64,000 nt of DNA from Ctena decussata (taxonomy: Eukaryota; Mollusca; Bivalvia; Lucinida; Lucinidae). Numbering within the stretch: the stretch's first letter is position 1; every line of letters starts with the position of its first letter. The stretch spans positions 67,033,434 to 67,097,433 of the forward strand of contig OZ022506.1 in NCBI GenBank assembly GCA_963989385.1, written 5' to 3'. Below are positions 32,698-43,200 of this stretch, piece after piece. Below the pieces are notes generated by a model. That model was not told the DNA's origin, searched no databases, and saw only the letters and a program-made list of their open reading frames with translations. The translations under genes were made by a program, and so were the position numbers.

Positions 32698-33290
32698 TTA
32701 GGTCGGGGCCATCATAGAGTCTGACGACCGATCCCCCGGTGTGCAATTAAAGAGTGCAGCAAAGCTATCAACCGTGATTGGGTTAATCACTAAGCATGCA
32801 GACTGTCGCATAACATTTAAATTATAGCCAATACGTTTGTGACGTATTATTATTTTTCGGAATTGATCAGAAAAATCAGTCCTACCCTTAATCTTTTTGA
32901 ATTTGTATACTAAGTCACCATAAAATTCTGGTTCCGATAGGCCTTGGTGTAAAAGAAATTTTAATCCGACATCAAATTTTGAAACCAATTCATGGTGTCT
33001 GCGACAGAATTTAGAAAAAGCCTTTCTAAGCTTATGATACCGATATCCCTGTTGAAGAAGTTTAGCAGTTAAACATTTATTACGAGCATTAAAGTCATCT
33101 ACATGACTACACACTCTAGCAAATCTTATAAGTTGAGAAATATACACTCCTTAAGAGGGACGACGTGGAACGTCACCATCCAAAAATGGAAAATTAACTA
33201 TATCAAAGTCAAAGTCATCACGTTTATCATAAATTTTAGAAGATACAAAACCGTTAGAAATAGATAGATGTAAATCCAAAACTGTAATTT
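32698..33290 (-). pseudogene. Reverse-transcriptase element C-terminus (Penelope-like or related), degenerate
   Basis: On the minus strand, 33290 to 33160 reads LDLHLSISNGFVSSKIYDK and FDFDIVNFPFLDGDVPRRPS. An in-frame stop at about 33149-33151 follows where a residue is expected. Then a 149-codon open stretch begins GVYISQLIRFARVCS and continues through YRYHKLRKAFSKFCRRH and EFYGDLVYKFKKIKG. The order of an LD-x-I/L strand, a K-rich segment, then SQ-x-x-R-x-x-R-x-C resembles the region after the catalytic core of Penelope-like reverse transcriptases. I recognise this as a common bivalve retroelement tail but cannot prove the clade. It is 5' truncated and carries a stop, so it is inactive. 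Confidence 0.7.
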
Positions 33291-33299
33291 GCTATAATT

Positions 33300-34480
33300 T
33301 TATGACGATACATCTGGGACTTCTATTGACCTTTTTTACTCAAAAGAATAATACAAGATAAATAAGTTCAAATGTATGATACTTTATGTTTTGAAGAGAA
33401 TTTCTATCATAAGCCACGCCATTGGTGGCAGAAAGAACTGCGATTTTTTTCCTTTTTTTTTTTTTTTTTTTTCTTTTTTTTTTGTTCTTTGGCTTTTTGT
33501 AAATATAACTTCAGGTGCTATTCCATAATGTAACCGAAACAATCCACTTTGTAGCCTTGCGTATTAGATGTATATATGTATATTATGGGACAGACGGAAT
33601 GCCTAGTTATGAAGCAAATCATGGTCGAACTGAACTTTTTATGTTTCCCTTTTTTCGTATAATTAATTACATTAGGGCCAAGAGTGAATTTTGTCGACAG
33701 TAATAAGTATTGTAACCCCACTCCCCCGGTAGCTTATGTTACTGATCGTTATAAGGCGTTAGTTCCGATGTTTTTTTTATTATTATTATTGTGCTTTTTT
33801 ATATGACGAAGCGCTGAGTATTAACTAAATACTTAACATAAAAAATTATCACAAAACTATATGGATTTTTAAATTTTGCTTTTCTAGACTGTTAACATTT
33901 AGTATTAAAAAAAGTCATGTTACCGGTATTCATTTTTCAAGAAAACTTACTGTTATAATTTACTTATGTATGGCCTTATTTTATATAAATTTGACAGGTT
34001 GACAAAAACCTGCAACATAGCGAAATCGAAAAATTATTTTTTTTTTCAAAATATTTTACGCAGCTGAAATTTGGCGGTATCTGCAATCAAAATTTGATAT
34101 GGAAATTTTTATAGTGTACATTTGAATACATAGGTGATACATACCTGATCAAGAATTAATAGATATCATTTTTGAAAAAAAAAAAACAGGTCAGAAATTT
34201 AAATATCCAACAGTTCTGGGCTGCTTATAATGGGGTGCCCATTTTTGTGCATCCCATTTAATACAAATGTTGAACTTTAACATATGAAATAAATGAATCA
34301 GCAAACACTTCATAAAGGCAATAGTCATGTCCTAGAAATTTATTATGCATAAAATTATGACATTCGGTGCGTGGGCAGAACCCTTTCAGAATCTGAATCA
34401 GAATCTGAAAAGGGGGAGTTCCGCCTTTCTGGAAATTTACCAAATTTGTAAATTTCCAAAAGGGTGGAACGACCCCTTTT
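33300..34480. other. Intron sequence, no exon seen
   Basis: Simple T-rich tract at 33447-33484; otherwise AT-rich. Frames at 33515-33721 and 34258-34530 are not supported. A short inverted motif GTAAATTTCC/GGAAATTTAC lies near 34430-34460. Confidence 0.5.
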
Positions 34481-34484
34481 CAGA

Positions 34485-35054
34485 TTTGTGCAAAGTTCTG
34501 GACATGCAAACATACAAGGCAATGAGATAGCACATATGTTTGCCAAGACGGCTGCAAAAGAGGCAGAAGAAATGACAGATAATGTAGGAATTGCAACCCA
34601 GTCTGATGTTAAATCAGCAGCAAGAATGTCTGTTAAAATCAAATAGCAAAGAAGATGGGAAATATCTGAGAAAGGCAGAAACCTGTTCATGTACAGACCG
34701 ACAGTTAAAATAGACAAAATTGAATTTTATGGCCTAAGAAATCAGAGAGCTTTGCTACAGCTCCAGAGTGGGTACTGTAAATAAAAATAATACCAGCATA
34801 AAGTTGGTATAGTTGATAGTCCATTTTGTAAGTGCGGTGCTGTAGAAGACATTCAGCATTTCCTATTTGAAAGCCAAAGCTATAGCATGCCAGGGAAAAA
34901 ATTTAGACAGTCTCTGCTTTTAGCTGTGGAGAAAAGCACACTGATACTGAATGACTTTTTTTTGAGACAAATGAGGACCAAAAAAAAGTTACGTTCATTG
35001 ATTCTGAATCAGTTGGATACATACATTGATGAGACGAAAATATTTTATTTCTGA
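34485..35054 (+). pseudogene. LINE polyprotein C-terminus with RNase H remnant
   Basis: One plus-strand frame can be followed for about 190 codons with only three stops (TAG at 34644, two TAA near 34779). It starts SSGHANIQGNEIAHMFAKT, matching the HxxIxGNxxAD..A end of LINE-type RNase H. It continues through IKxQRRWEISEKGRN and reaches FCKCGAVEDIQHFLFE, the C-x-C-G...H-F zinc-like motif at the end of non-LTR polyproteins. It ends at TGA 35052-35054. The catalytic reverse transcriptase and most of RNase H are missing. The first TAG replaces an expected Trp. It is a dead, 5'-truncated insertion in the gene 1 intron, on the sense strand. Confidence 0.8.
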
Positions 35055-35440
35055 TAATGGGTAGCCAGACATAGAGCAAATCCTGTTCATAATAACTATA
35101 TTCATTTTTTGTTTCACACAACTCATCTCCATATCAAGCTATGAAAGCAAGATGATGAAAGTTTAAGCTTAACTCTAGTTGCTAATAGATCTGTTTGAAT
35201 GTAAGAAATCCATACTCATTACAGATATGGTAGTCATGTCCATCTGAGACATTTTATGGTCAGGTGGGAAATACAGTGATCTCTAACTTTCATGGTGTGA
35301 ATGCATATGTATATGAATGTAGGTGCTTATCAAGCCTTATAAATTTATTCTCAGACAGTAGGCAGAAAAGGAGCTGTCACGGCTACACTTTGCACTGTTT
35401 GGGGCTCATCATGTATCAGTGAGATGAGAAGCAGACATTA
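35055..35440. other. LINE 3' flank / intron
   Basis: Probably 3' untranslated sequence of the preceding LINE, then unremarkable intron. No exon seen. Confidence 0.4.
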
Positions 35441-35441
35441 T

Positions 35442-35614
35442 TAAGCCGCGGCGCGAGAAAACCAACAAGGTGGATGTGCGCCCAGCGCTGGCTCAGGCCA
35501 GCCTTGCCATCCTTCAAGTCTGACGAGAGTCTTTCCAGTGGGCTTAAAGGGTATCTAAGGGTCTAATCTACCTCCGTGCGGACAGCGAAGACTCTGATCA
35601 GACTGGGCGGATGC
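35442..35614 (-). mobile_element. 235-bp palindromic hairpin repeat, copy 5 (truncated)
   Basis: TAAGCCGCGGCGCGAGAAAAC at the left, the centre GGGTATCTAAGGGTCTAATCTACC, then a stop after GACTGGGCGGATG. The last 60 bases of the right arm are missing. Confidence 0.85.
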
Positions 35615-36518
35615 TGATAAATTTCAACAGAATTTCGAGCCATATTTATGTCAAAAAACTTGTTGGCGTTGGACTCAGAAGCACAGACACGTTGTTAGGT
35701 ATAAGTCTGGATGATTTAATTTTCAGAATACAAACAATTTTAGATCAAATTTTAACTCTGTAGCGACATCAACAAAAAGCTTTATTGTTCCTTTTTCATT
35801 CAAGATTTGCGCGGGAAATGAAAAATGAAATTTTGGACTTACTTCTGCAAAATCGTCAAAACATTTTATATTGAGATATTGAGATAAATTTAGAATAAAA
35901 CTCAGTTGATTACTTTCATGATGTCTTCTAAATGGCGTGATATCAAAGCAAGAAATGGCAATATCTCTTCAGCCATATGCTTGGTAAAATTTAAGTATGC
36001 TTTGATCTATCTTACTTCGGATAGTTTTCGACATATCGACATAACGATTTCAGAAAAAGGGAACAACAGTTCTGCTACTTAACATCCGTTAAGTTGAAAC
36101 GCAAGAACAATCATTCTGTTGGTCGACATTGCAAGAAATACATCAAGCATGTTTATCCTTATCAAATGGTGCAAAAACAACTGCAACAGTAATACAGGCA
36201 TAAACTAGGACAAAAGGGGAAAATATGACCCCAGTCACTCACTTCAAGCGTCAGATGGCTAATTAATCGATTGACGTTCCTGTGCATCCAAAACTACGCA
36301 GTACGCGAAAGAGATAAAATTCTTCTGGAAGTTCATCATATGTCACTAACTGTCTAGGTATGACAGTAAAGCTTCTTGTTTAAAAGTCGAACCGGGAGTG
36401 GACCGGAACTTCGTTCTCGTCATCCCCAGCCAAACTAAAAACTAGTCAGATCTAGGGCATTAGATCAAATCAAAAAATGTTTCGCTTATACTCCGATGAT
36501 GGCAAGAGCTATGCCAAT
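35615..36518. other. Intron sequence, no exon seen
   Basis: No phase-1 exon or structured repeat recognised. Confidence 0.5.
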
Positions 36519-36682
36519 TGAGCCGCGACACGAGAAAACCAACAAAGTGGCTGTGCACCCAGCGCAGACGCAGTCTGGTCAGAGTCTTCGCTGTCCGCGT
36601 GCAGGTAACTTAGACTCTTAGCTGCCTTTTAAGCGCTTAGCGTAGAGTCTGATGGTACTGGGCGGATGCCCTGGCTGATCTG
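36519..36682 (+). mobile_element. 235-bp palindromic hairpin repeat, copy 6 (truncated)
   Basis: TGAGCCGCGACACGAGAAAAC at the left and GGTAACTTAGACTCTTAGCTGCC at the centre. It ends at GGCTGATCTGACC, with the outer right arm missing. An internal deletion also removed the AGATCAGCCTGGGC block of the left arm. Confidence 0.8.
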
Positions 36683-36724
36683 ACCTTAATTGCCCAGATG
36701 TCATTTTCGACAGTTGGTTGTTTG

Positions 36725-37195
36725 TTAGGTTGTTTTGGGTTTAACGGCCCTTTGAGACGGTAATTCAATTTATACTAAGCCGTGGTCGAGCCATGCCGCA
36801 ATGTAACTTTCCGTGCCGGGGCGTCCTACTAATTGGGGTAAGCAGGACAAAAACCTTCTGTGCTTGCAGTAGGTGCGGGTGGGGGTGTTGTTTTTTCTTT
36901 GTTCTCCTCTATATCTCTGTCGTTCTACCTCTCCCTCGGTTAGACTGCTCTATAAGGACTGAAATACTATCTCAGAGAGATAAACCCAAAACAACCAACC
37001 AGATATACCGAGCCGTCTCCCAGAGGGAGGGACAAAGAAGATAGATATGATATGGGACGGAAAATGCCCAAACAACCCCTACCCACACATACTGCAAGCA
37101 CAGTAAGCCCTTGCCCTACTATTACCTAAATTAGTTGGACGCCCAGGCATGGAAAATTACCCAGTACCATGTTCGACCACGACTACTACCTAAGA
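36725..37195. mobile_element. Two inverted SINE-type bodies
   Basis: 36730-36885 and 36960-37195 are inverted relatives. The left has TTTTGGGTTTAACGGCCC and TGCTTGCAGTAGG; the right has CCTACCCACACATACTGCAAGCACAG and AAACCCAAAACAACCAACC in complement. The right part also matches 55890-56080 (CAAGCACAGTAGACCCTTGC). There is no B box, so these are bodies or tails without heads. The 83-codon frame 36793-37044 is an artefact. Confidence 0.6.
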
Positions 37196-37300
37196 CAGTT
37201 GAGTAAACCTAAGGGTCGTTTTTATGCGGTCGTTATTATTTTAGTCACTAGTAGAACACGCACGAAGATGTTGTCAAAATGTATGCTATTGTCTATTTAG

Positions 37301-37441
37301 TTTTGACGTTGTATTTCCGATGTGGTGAGACCGACTATTGTGTGCTGCCAGCATTATTGTGTGATGGGATCGACGAATGCAACGGCGGTACAACAAACGA
37401 GGATGAGATGGCATTTTGTAACAGTCCTTGTACAATAACTG
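37301..37441 (+). CDS. Second LDLa domain exon (gene 1)
   Basis: A 141-base exon with a GTCTATTTAG acceptor and an ACTG/GTAAG donor, phase 1-1. It encodes LTLYFRCGETDYCVLPALLC, DGIDECNGG, then NEDEMAFCNSPC. The six cysteines and the CDGIDEC...NEDE calcium-cage pattern fit an LDL-receptor class A repeat better than the first one. The exon ends in TIT and joins in frame to the stalk exon at 37704. The segment just before it is also open in frame from ATG 37279 and reads MYAIVYLVLTLYF, which looks like a signal peptide. A short gene starting here is therefore an alternative to the internal-exon model. The matching phase with both neighbours favours the internal-exon model. Confidence 0.82.
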
Positions 37442-37703
37442 GTAAGAGTTAATTAAGTGAAGTATTTCACATTCTTGTGTACCTTAACACAAAATCTCCC
37501 CTTTGATATCGAAGCTTTTCCAGAATTTGTTTAAAAATGGAGTTTCCATCGCAGAAGACAACATTTGTCCAACACTTAGTGCAATGTACAGATCTATATT
37601 GACACATGTGTAATGCTTCTGTTAGATCTTCTAAAACATACTCAAGTGTCTTTCATGTTTTTTTCCAGTGGTTACTCGACAATCATACACTTTCATTTTG
37701 CAG

Positions 37704-38125
37704 CAAAGCCTATCGAACAAGGAAGCCAATTCGCGCCGAGTGCAAGAAAAGGGGTGGAATGCGTTACGACTGAATTCCCACAAACAACGACGGCCATTTC
37801 AGAGACAACACCCGAGCCAGGGATTTCGAAAACATCTGAACTAAAGCTTTCTACCGGAGCTAATTCATCGTCTGGAACAGCAGTTATTCTGGGATCTACG
37901 ATTGGTTCGCAAACCGTTGTTTTTACAACACAGCAAATAACATCCGAAGCTCCCACAGTAGCCTCCAGTGATACTGAAAAGAGTTTCTTTGATAAAATGG
38001 GGAACGTGGCTGCAGTATCGACAGTCGCCGGTGTTGTTTTTGGTGGAGGAGTAGTAGCAAGTTTAGGTTACTTGCTATTTGAAGCAAAGCCAGGCAATCT
38101 GAAAATGTGTTTTAACGCTAAATAA
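37704..38125 (+). CDS. Terminal exon: Ser/Thr-rich stalk, transmembrane helix, short tail (gene 1)
   Basis: The acceptor is TTTCATTTTGCAG. The exon enters in phase 1 and runs 140 codons to TAA 38123-38125. About 95 residues form a Thr/Ser/Pro-rich, probably O-glycosylated stalk (EFPQTTTAISETTPEPG, an NSSS N-glycosylation site, FTTQQITSEAPTVASS). There follow a DTEKSFFDKMGN juxtamembrane stretch and one hydrophobic helix, AAVSTVAGVVFGGGVVASLG, with small-residue packing positions. The helix is followed by YLLFEA and the tail KPGNLKMCFNAK. One cysteine near the start (GVECV) and one in the tail are the only others. This makes the product a type I membrane protein with EGF and LDLa modules outside. 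No kinase, PDZ or sorting motif is evident in the tail. I recognise no named orthologue. Confidence 0.82.
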
Positions 38126-38309
38126 AACCGGTTCAAAACAAAACAAAATATTTTTTACACTATTTGAAAAATGAATCGAAATTGTGGTAAATGAAATATT
38201 ACAGTAGGTGATCATGTTCGTAGAGTTAATAAAACCGAGTCGGCTGATTTTTAAACTTTGGATGCTGTGTTATCAAAGGACATTTCGTAAGCATGCTTTA
38301 CATAATAAA
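38121..38309 (+). promoter_or_regulatory. Candidate polyadenylation signals of gene 1
   Basis: AATAAA occurs at 38121-38126 (overlapping the stop codon), 38228-38233 and 38304-38309. The second or third is the likelier signal, because the first would leave almost no 3' UTR. Confidence 0.5.
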
Positions 38310-38649
38310 GTGGTCATTAAATTCGAGGACAAAGACTATAACTATAGACCATAACTTTAAATAAGTTAAAGGTTTAATAAAACGGGCACTCTTTCTTACA
38401 CTGCATCTTGAACGTAAAACTATATGGCATTCTGATAAGATGCTTTGCAAGCAATAACGCTCACACTTTCAGGGATGGCAAAAGCACGACACATCAGCCA
38501 CGCCAGCGTTTACAAAATGACACAGACTAATCATCGTGTTTTATTTACTTGCTTAAAGTAGAAAATTAAGGAAATGATCATTAATTGATATAATAGAACG
38601 TCATTCCCCAAACACGAAGCGGGAAAGGAACATGTTCGACAAAAACATT

Positions 38650-38873
38650 TGAGCCGCGACACGACAAAACCAACAATGTGGTTGTGCGCCCAGCGCAGAC
38701 TCTGATCAGCCTGGGCATCAGAGTCTTCGCTGTCCGCATGAAGGTAGCTTAGACCCTTAGCTACCCTTTGAGACTTTAACAAAGAGTCTGATCAAACCGG
38801 GCGGACGCCCAGGCTGATCTGAGTATGCACTGGGCGCACAACCACATTGTTTGTTTTCTTGTGTCGCGGCTCA
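38650..38873 (+). mobile_element. 235-bp palindromic hairpin repeat, copy 7
   Basis: Ends TGAGCCGCGACACGACAAAAC and TTTCTTGTGTCGCGGCTCA; centre GGTAGCTTAGACCCTTAGCTACC. The CGCCCAGTCTGATC block of the left arm has been lost. The minus-strand frame 38531-38782 is an artefact of it. Confidence 0.88.
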
Positions 38874-38928
38874 TTTAATAATGGTAAACTGGATTGTCTT
38901 ACAGACAGGCACTCAAGGTGGTGAAACA

Positions 38929-39171
38929 GGCCCCGAGGTTATAAAACTTTTTCATGCTCAGCTGAGTTGAGCATGAAATTTTACCTGGTAATAAATAGCA
39001 AATTACTGATAAATACAGTTGTATTCTTGCTCAGTTTAGCTGAGTATTAAATTTTCTCTGCTTATGAATATGAAAATGCCAACATTAGTTGGCATTTTCA
39101 TATTTATCAGAAGAGAAAATTTCATGCTCAGCTGAGTTGAGCACGAAAAAAGTTTTATAACCTCGGGGCCT
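38929..39171. mobile_element. Palindromic element with GGCCCCGAGGTTATAAAACTT ends
   Basis: The outer arms (AGGCCCCGAGGTTATAAAAC, then CATGCTCAGCTGAGTTGAGCA) are inverted at the right end. An inner perfect stem ATGAAAATGCCAAC/GTTGGCATTTTCAT sits at 39070-39107. The motif CTCAGCTGAGTTGAGCA occurs in each arm, with a degenerate extra copy at 39030. No ORF is seen. Confidence 0.8.
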
Positions 39172-39860
39172 GGCATCAGACGCCAACACTTTGTTCCCTG
39201 TTTTTCATACACTTTAATGCGATAACTACATTTCCATGTAGCTGTCTGAAGCCACACCAGCCTGAAATGTGGCTGCAGGCTTAAAGACAGGACTTCTCTG
39301 CCGGGGGGTCTGGTTCCCAGCAGATAACAATATTACCTGTATAGGTAAAGGTGTGAAAATTTAGCCAACCAATCAGTGGACCACAATTAATAGTTATGAA
39401 GATTTTATTTGCTGATTGGAGGTGTTGACACTATGAGATCAAGAGACAGAATGACACTGTGGAAGTTAATCCTCCTTATATAGTCCCATCTCTGTCTTTA
39501 AACAGTTGTTGACTTGATTTGCTACAACTGCGCGGTTTTGACTTGCCATGTTTGGGCACCGGGTCGATGAAACAGCGACAATAGCCCCGTGATTTCTTAA
39601 AGATAGCTAAAATAGTTATCCAGCTGATTGCATTTTCAAACGTAATCCCCACCGATGGATATTTACAATTTCTGGTCCTCTTAGACTGTCGGTTTTGGCA
39701 AAAGCCGGTGTTGGTGGGTGTTCAGTAACTCTTTTGAGACAGAACATGTCGACAACGTCCCAAAGGCACTGATAAAATTCTTAAGTTGATAAGCATATTA
39801 CAAAACAAAACATACAGACTAACAGACACATGCCTCAGAAAAGAGGTTGTAATCAGGTGC
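39172..39860. other. No gene seen
   Basis: Intergenic-looking sequence between gene 1 and a foldback element. No exon or repeat pair recognised. Confidence 0.5.
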
Positions 39861-40626
39861 AAAGGAGCAGTCTCTATAAGGCCATTTTCATGGCTAAAAC
39901 CGATTTTCTTTAAACTTTATATACTTTAACTGATATGTATTGACTGTCTTATGGTGCAATACCAGCTTGTTTGGTTTACTGGTTTTTACTGTATGCACGA
40001 TTTAAGTGGGTGGGGTAATTCCACCCCATTAAAAGTATAGATACAAAAATGCTATTTTTTCTATTTCAAGTCCATGCTTCAAAATGGTGGTTGCATGCTG
40101 ATATTGAAAAATGGACAAAATCAAATTTCGTGGGTAGATAACTCTCATATTAATGATCATAAAATAAATTCTGACATATGCCTGCAATGACTATTATATC
40201 AACATAGTAACAGCAAAAGATATTTAAAAAATCTTGAAAACTGTGAACGTGTTGTGGTTTTTCGTAAAGTCGGAGAACAAAAAATACTGAAATCGGGGTA
40301 CATCTTACAAGCGAATATAAACTCTATTCTGGTATGAATTTCAGAACAATATTATCATCATCTTTTAAGTCCAGAAGTGTACTTTTCCTATTGCAACCAC
40401 CATTTTGAAGCATGGACTTGGAATAGAAAAAATAGCATTTTTGTATCTATACTTTTAATGGGGTGGAATTACCCCACCCACTTAAATCGTGCATACAGTA
40501 AAAACCAGTTAACCAAACAATCTGGTATTGCACCATAAGACAGTCAATACATATCAGTAAAAGTATATAAAGTTTAAAGAAAATCGGTTTTAGCCATGAA
40601 AATGGCCTTATAGAGACTGCTCCTTT
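39861..40626. mobile_element. 766-bp foldback element with about 235-bp inverted arms
   Basis: The ends AAAGGAGCAGTCTCTATAAG and its complement bound arms 39861-40110 and 40390-40626. The arms share GGGTGGGGTAATTCCACCCC and CAAGTCCATGCTTCAAAATG. The unpaired centre is about 280 bp. The flanks show no obvious duplication. It is non-coding. The assembly gap follows 70 bases later. Confidence 0.85.
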
Positions 40627-40696
40627 ACCGTGTTAGCAAAATTTCAAAAAGACATGTTTTAATAAGCAATATAATGTTAATACTTTGAAAATATGA

Positions 40697-40896
40697 NNNN
40701 NNNNNNNNNNNNNNNNNNNNNNNNNNNNNNNNNNNNNNNNNNNNNNNNNNNNNNNNNNNNNNNNNNNNNNNNNNNNNNNNNNNNNNNNNNNNNNNNNNNN
40801 NNNNNNNNNNNNNNNNNNNNNNNNNNNNNNNNNNNNNNNNNNNNNNNNNNNNNNNNNNNNNNNNNNNNNNNNNNNNNNNNNNNNNNNNNNNNNNNN
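40697..40896. other. Assembly gap (200 N)
   Basis: Exactly 200 undetermined bases, likely a placeholder length. Frames shown across it are meaningless. Confidence 0.99.
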
Positions 40897-42117
40897 TGGA
40901 TATGCAAGAAAAAAATAACCTGGCTCATAAGGGGGCTCAAAAAAATAATCTGGCCTCAAAAGTAAGAGAAAAAAATATCCTGTCTCCACCCAAAATTTCA
41001 AAAAAAAAATATAGTCTGCAGATAATTCCATTGGAATTGAGTTTTTATATTGTCTCTGGCTTCTGGGGGGCTGCGCCCCCCAGACCCCCATATTTATAGT
41101 AATATTTTAATATTATCTACAATTGGTTTACACCAGCGGGCCCGCATGTGCATACATTTACAAAAACATCCTATACAACATTCACATACATGTATTATTG
41201 ATCTGCCACATTACTAAGTAAATGTTTCCACTAAAACCGAATTGCAAAAGAGTCACTAGCTTATGGGAGACAAAACCATTATGGCAAAATAAACACTCTA
41301 AAAGGCAAAAGTCCTAATATACTACCCTTATTTTAATCATCATTCCTAGGTTTTCTCTATTGTTTCCAGTCTTAAAATTGCCATTGAAATTGGGAAATTG
41401 CTTTAGCTTCTGGGGGGCAACGCCCCCCAGACCCCCCTTTGTTAACTTCTTAGCACATAAGTTTCAGCCATTTTATTGATTGCCATTCATGTATAATGTG
41501 ACTGTATCATGTAAGTATTTATCAAACTTTCTTAAGTACAAATAAAGCATGTTTGGGCATATATTGGGATAGAAAAAAAAACTTAAATTCCTAATGTTAG
41601 CCCTAAACTGTGCCAAAAATAGCCATAAATTTTGGCCAAAATATCCCTAATTTAAGGCCTAATTTTTTGCCAAACTCATACAGGGATGTTTGTATCTGTA
41701 CCTTAGAAGAAAAGAGTAACATGCTCCAGGCACTGGTTTGCAAAAGCAAGCTAAACCATGCCCTTGGCCTGGTTAAAGACAGCACCATGTTCTTTTTGTG
41801 AGAAAAAAAGGTGTAAAAATACTGATGTGGGTAAAATAAAAGGATATTAAGGTCAAGTAAAAAAGGATCTGATAGTTCAGCTATAAAATTAAAAAAAAAA
41901 TAACCTGTTTGAGTTAGTTTGTAAAAAAAATAAATTAGCTCCCACAAGGTGAAAAAAAAAGAAATTGTTTCCAGAGGCCAGTGAAATAAAATGTCGTGTC
42001 TCCCATCAAGAATACCAGGACCCCCCCCCCCCCCCCCCCCCCCAGAATATCAAATGGTCGGTCCCTTAAAGAAAAGAATCAGACAACAGGATCATCTGAG
42101 TATTGTGTAAATATCAG
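40897..42117. repeat. A-rich interspersed repeat with two C/G hairpins
   Basis: Two copies of TTCTGGGGGGCNNCGCCCCCCAGA lie at about 41060-41092 and 41404-41440 in the same direction, each following similar AT-rich sequence. Repeated AAAAAATAACCTG-type blocks occur at 40905-40990 and 41890-41930. A C tract lies at 42018-42043. Probably parts of one dispersed element. No gene is supported. Confidence 0.5.
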
Positions 42118-42120
42118 CCT

Positions 42121-42315
42121 CACACCGGGTAGGCGGCAATCGGAAAAACGCTCTTGCAGTTGACGAACGCGGCTCAAAAACAGTTAGAAACAACGTTTTC
42201 AATTGCAAATTGGCAGCAATTTGCAATCGAAAATGCTGTTTTGCAATTGAAAACGCTGTTTTCGATCCATGTTAATCGATTGTAAACAGTGTTTTCGATG
42301 CCGCCTACCCGGTGG
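42121..42315. mobile_element. 195-bp MITE with ACCGGGTAGGCGGCA ends
   Basis: The terminal inverted repeats are CACACCGGGTAGGCGGCAATC and, at the right, GATGCCGCCTACCCGGTGGG. The interior repeats TGCAATTGAAAACGCTGTTTT-like palindromic blocks about four times. No ORF. Confidence 0.8.
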
Positions 42316-42796
42316 GAGCCAGAAACTGTCAAATTACAACTTGTATTTTAGATATTTAGTATTTCAGTGCATATCTGAACACATTATTGTGGGTGGGTTC
42401 TAAAGAAAAGTTTACACTTCCTTCTCTTTAAGTGAATAAAAAACTGGCATTTCCATCAAATTATTTCACATTCAATCAAACCTGAGAGTGATGATGATAA
42501 TACTAGGTGTTTACGAGGAAATTGGCTGATCACAAATTATGCATGAATGTCATGTTGTTTATCATAACGTACATGAAAACTGACAGGTCACAAAAATGGT
42601 AAGTGTTTGGTAATAGTTCAAGTCTGGCTGGGGTCATGTCTTGTTTTTAGGCATTTACAGTATTGGACTCTTATCACCTTACCATTGCCCATATAGGCTT
42701 GAAATAACTGAACAGCTGTTGAAACATTTGGGAATTCCCAAATCATTCTTGTACCATCTCCCTTAAGTGGATCAGGAAATTAATTCATTCCAAGAG
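42316..42796. other. No gene seen
   Basis: AT-rich sequence without recognisable exon or repeat. Confidence 0.5.
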
Positions 42797-43003
42797 TACC
42801 GTAAAAATTCTAAATATTGGGACGCTAAAAATAATTACCATAACGGTCCTAAAATTGGAACAGTTTGGTTTTACACTGCAGTAATGTGCCCAAAAATGCA
42901 AATGAGATGGCAAATCGTGTAAACCCTGATCAGGAGCAGTCTGATCTAGGTTTGCACTATTTGCTCAGACCTAACTGTCTCAATATATAGAATTTTTACC
43001 GTA
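42797..43003 (+). mobile_element. 207-bp MITE (TACCGTAAAAATTCTA ends), copy 1
   Basis: The left TACCGTAAAAATTCTAAATA and right complement (TATATAGAATTTTTACCGTA) form a TIR of about 28 bp starting and ending with TA. Inside is the palindrome GGCAAATCGTGTAAACCCTG / CTAGGTTTGCACTATTTGC with GAGCAGTCTGATC at its tip. A second copy is at 47223-47427. Confidence 0.85.
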
Positions 43004-43200
43004 TTTTACTTTTTCTCAGAATTGTCATAAAGATGGGATGTGACCTTTATTTGCCATTAATCGGAGCATTGTTGATGTCAATTTCCTATCATTGTGAGGC
43101 TGTAATTAATTTTATTGATGCCTAAGTAATTGTCACATTAATAGATTTGGTATACAGCTGAATCCAAAGCTATTTCCATTTCTGGTGATATAGTATTTAA

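Noticed and set aside
36793..37044. 83-codon plus-strand frame
   Set aside because: Runs from one inverted SINE body into the other; no splice or domain support.
40633..41091. Long frames across the gap region
   Set aside because: Created by 200 N bases translated as unknown residues.
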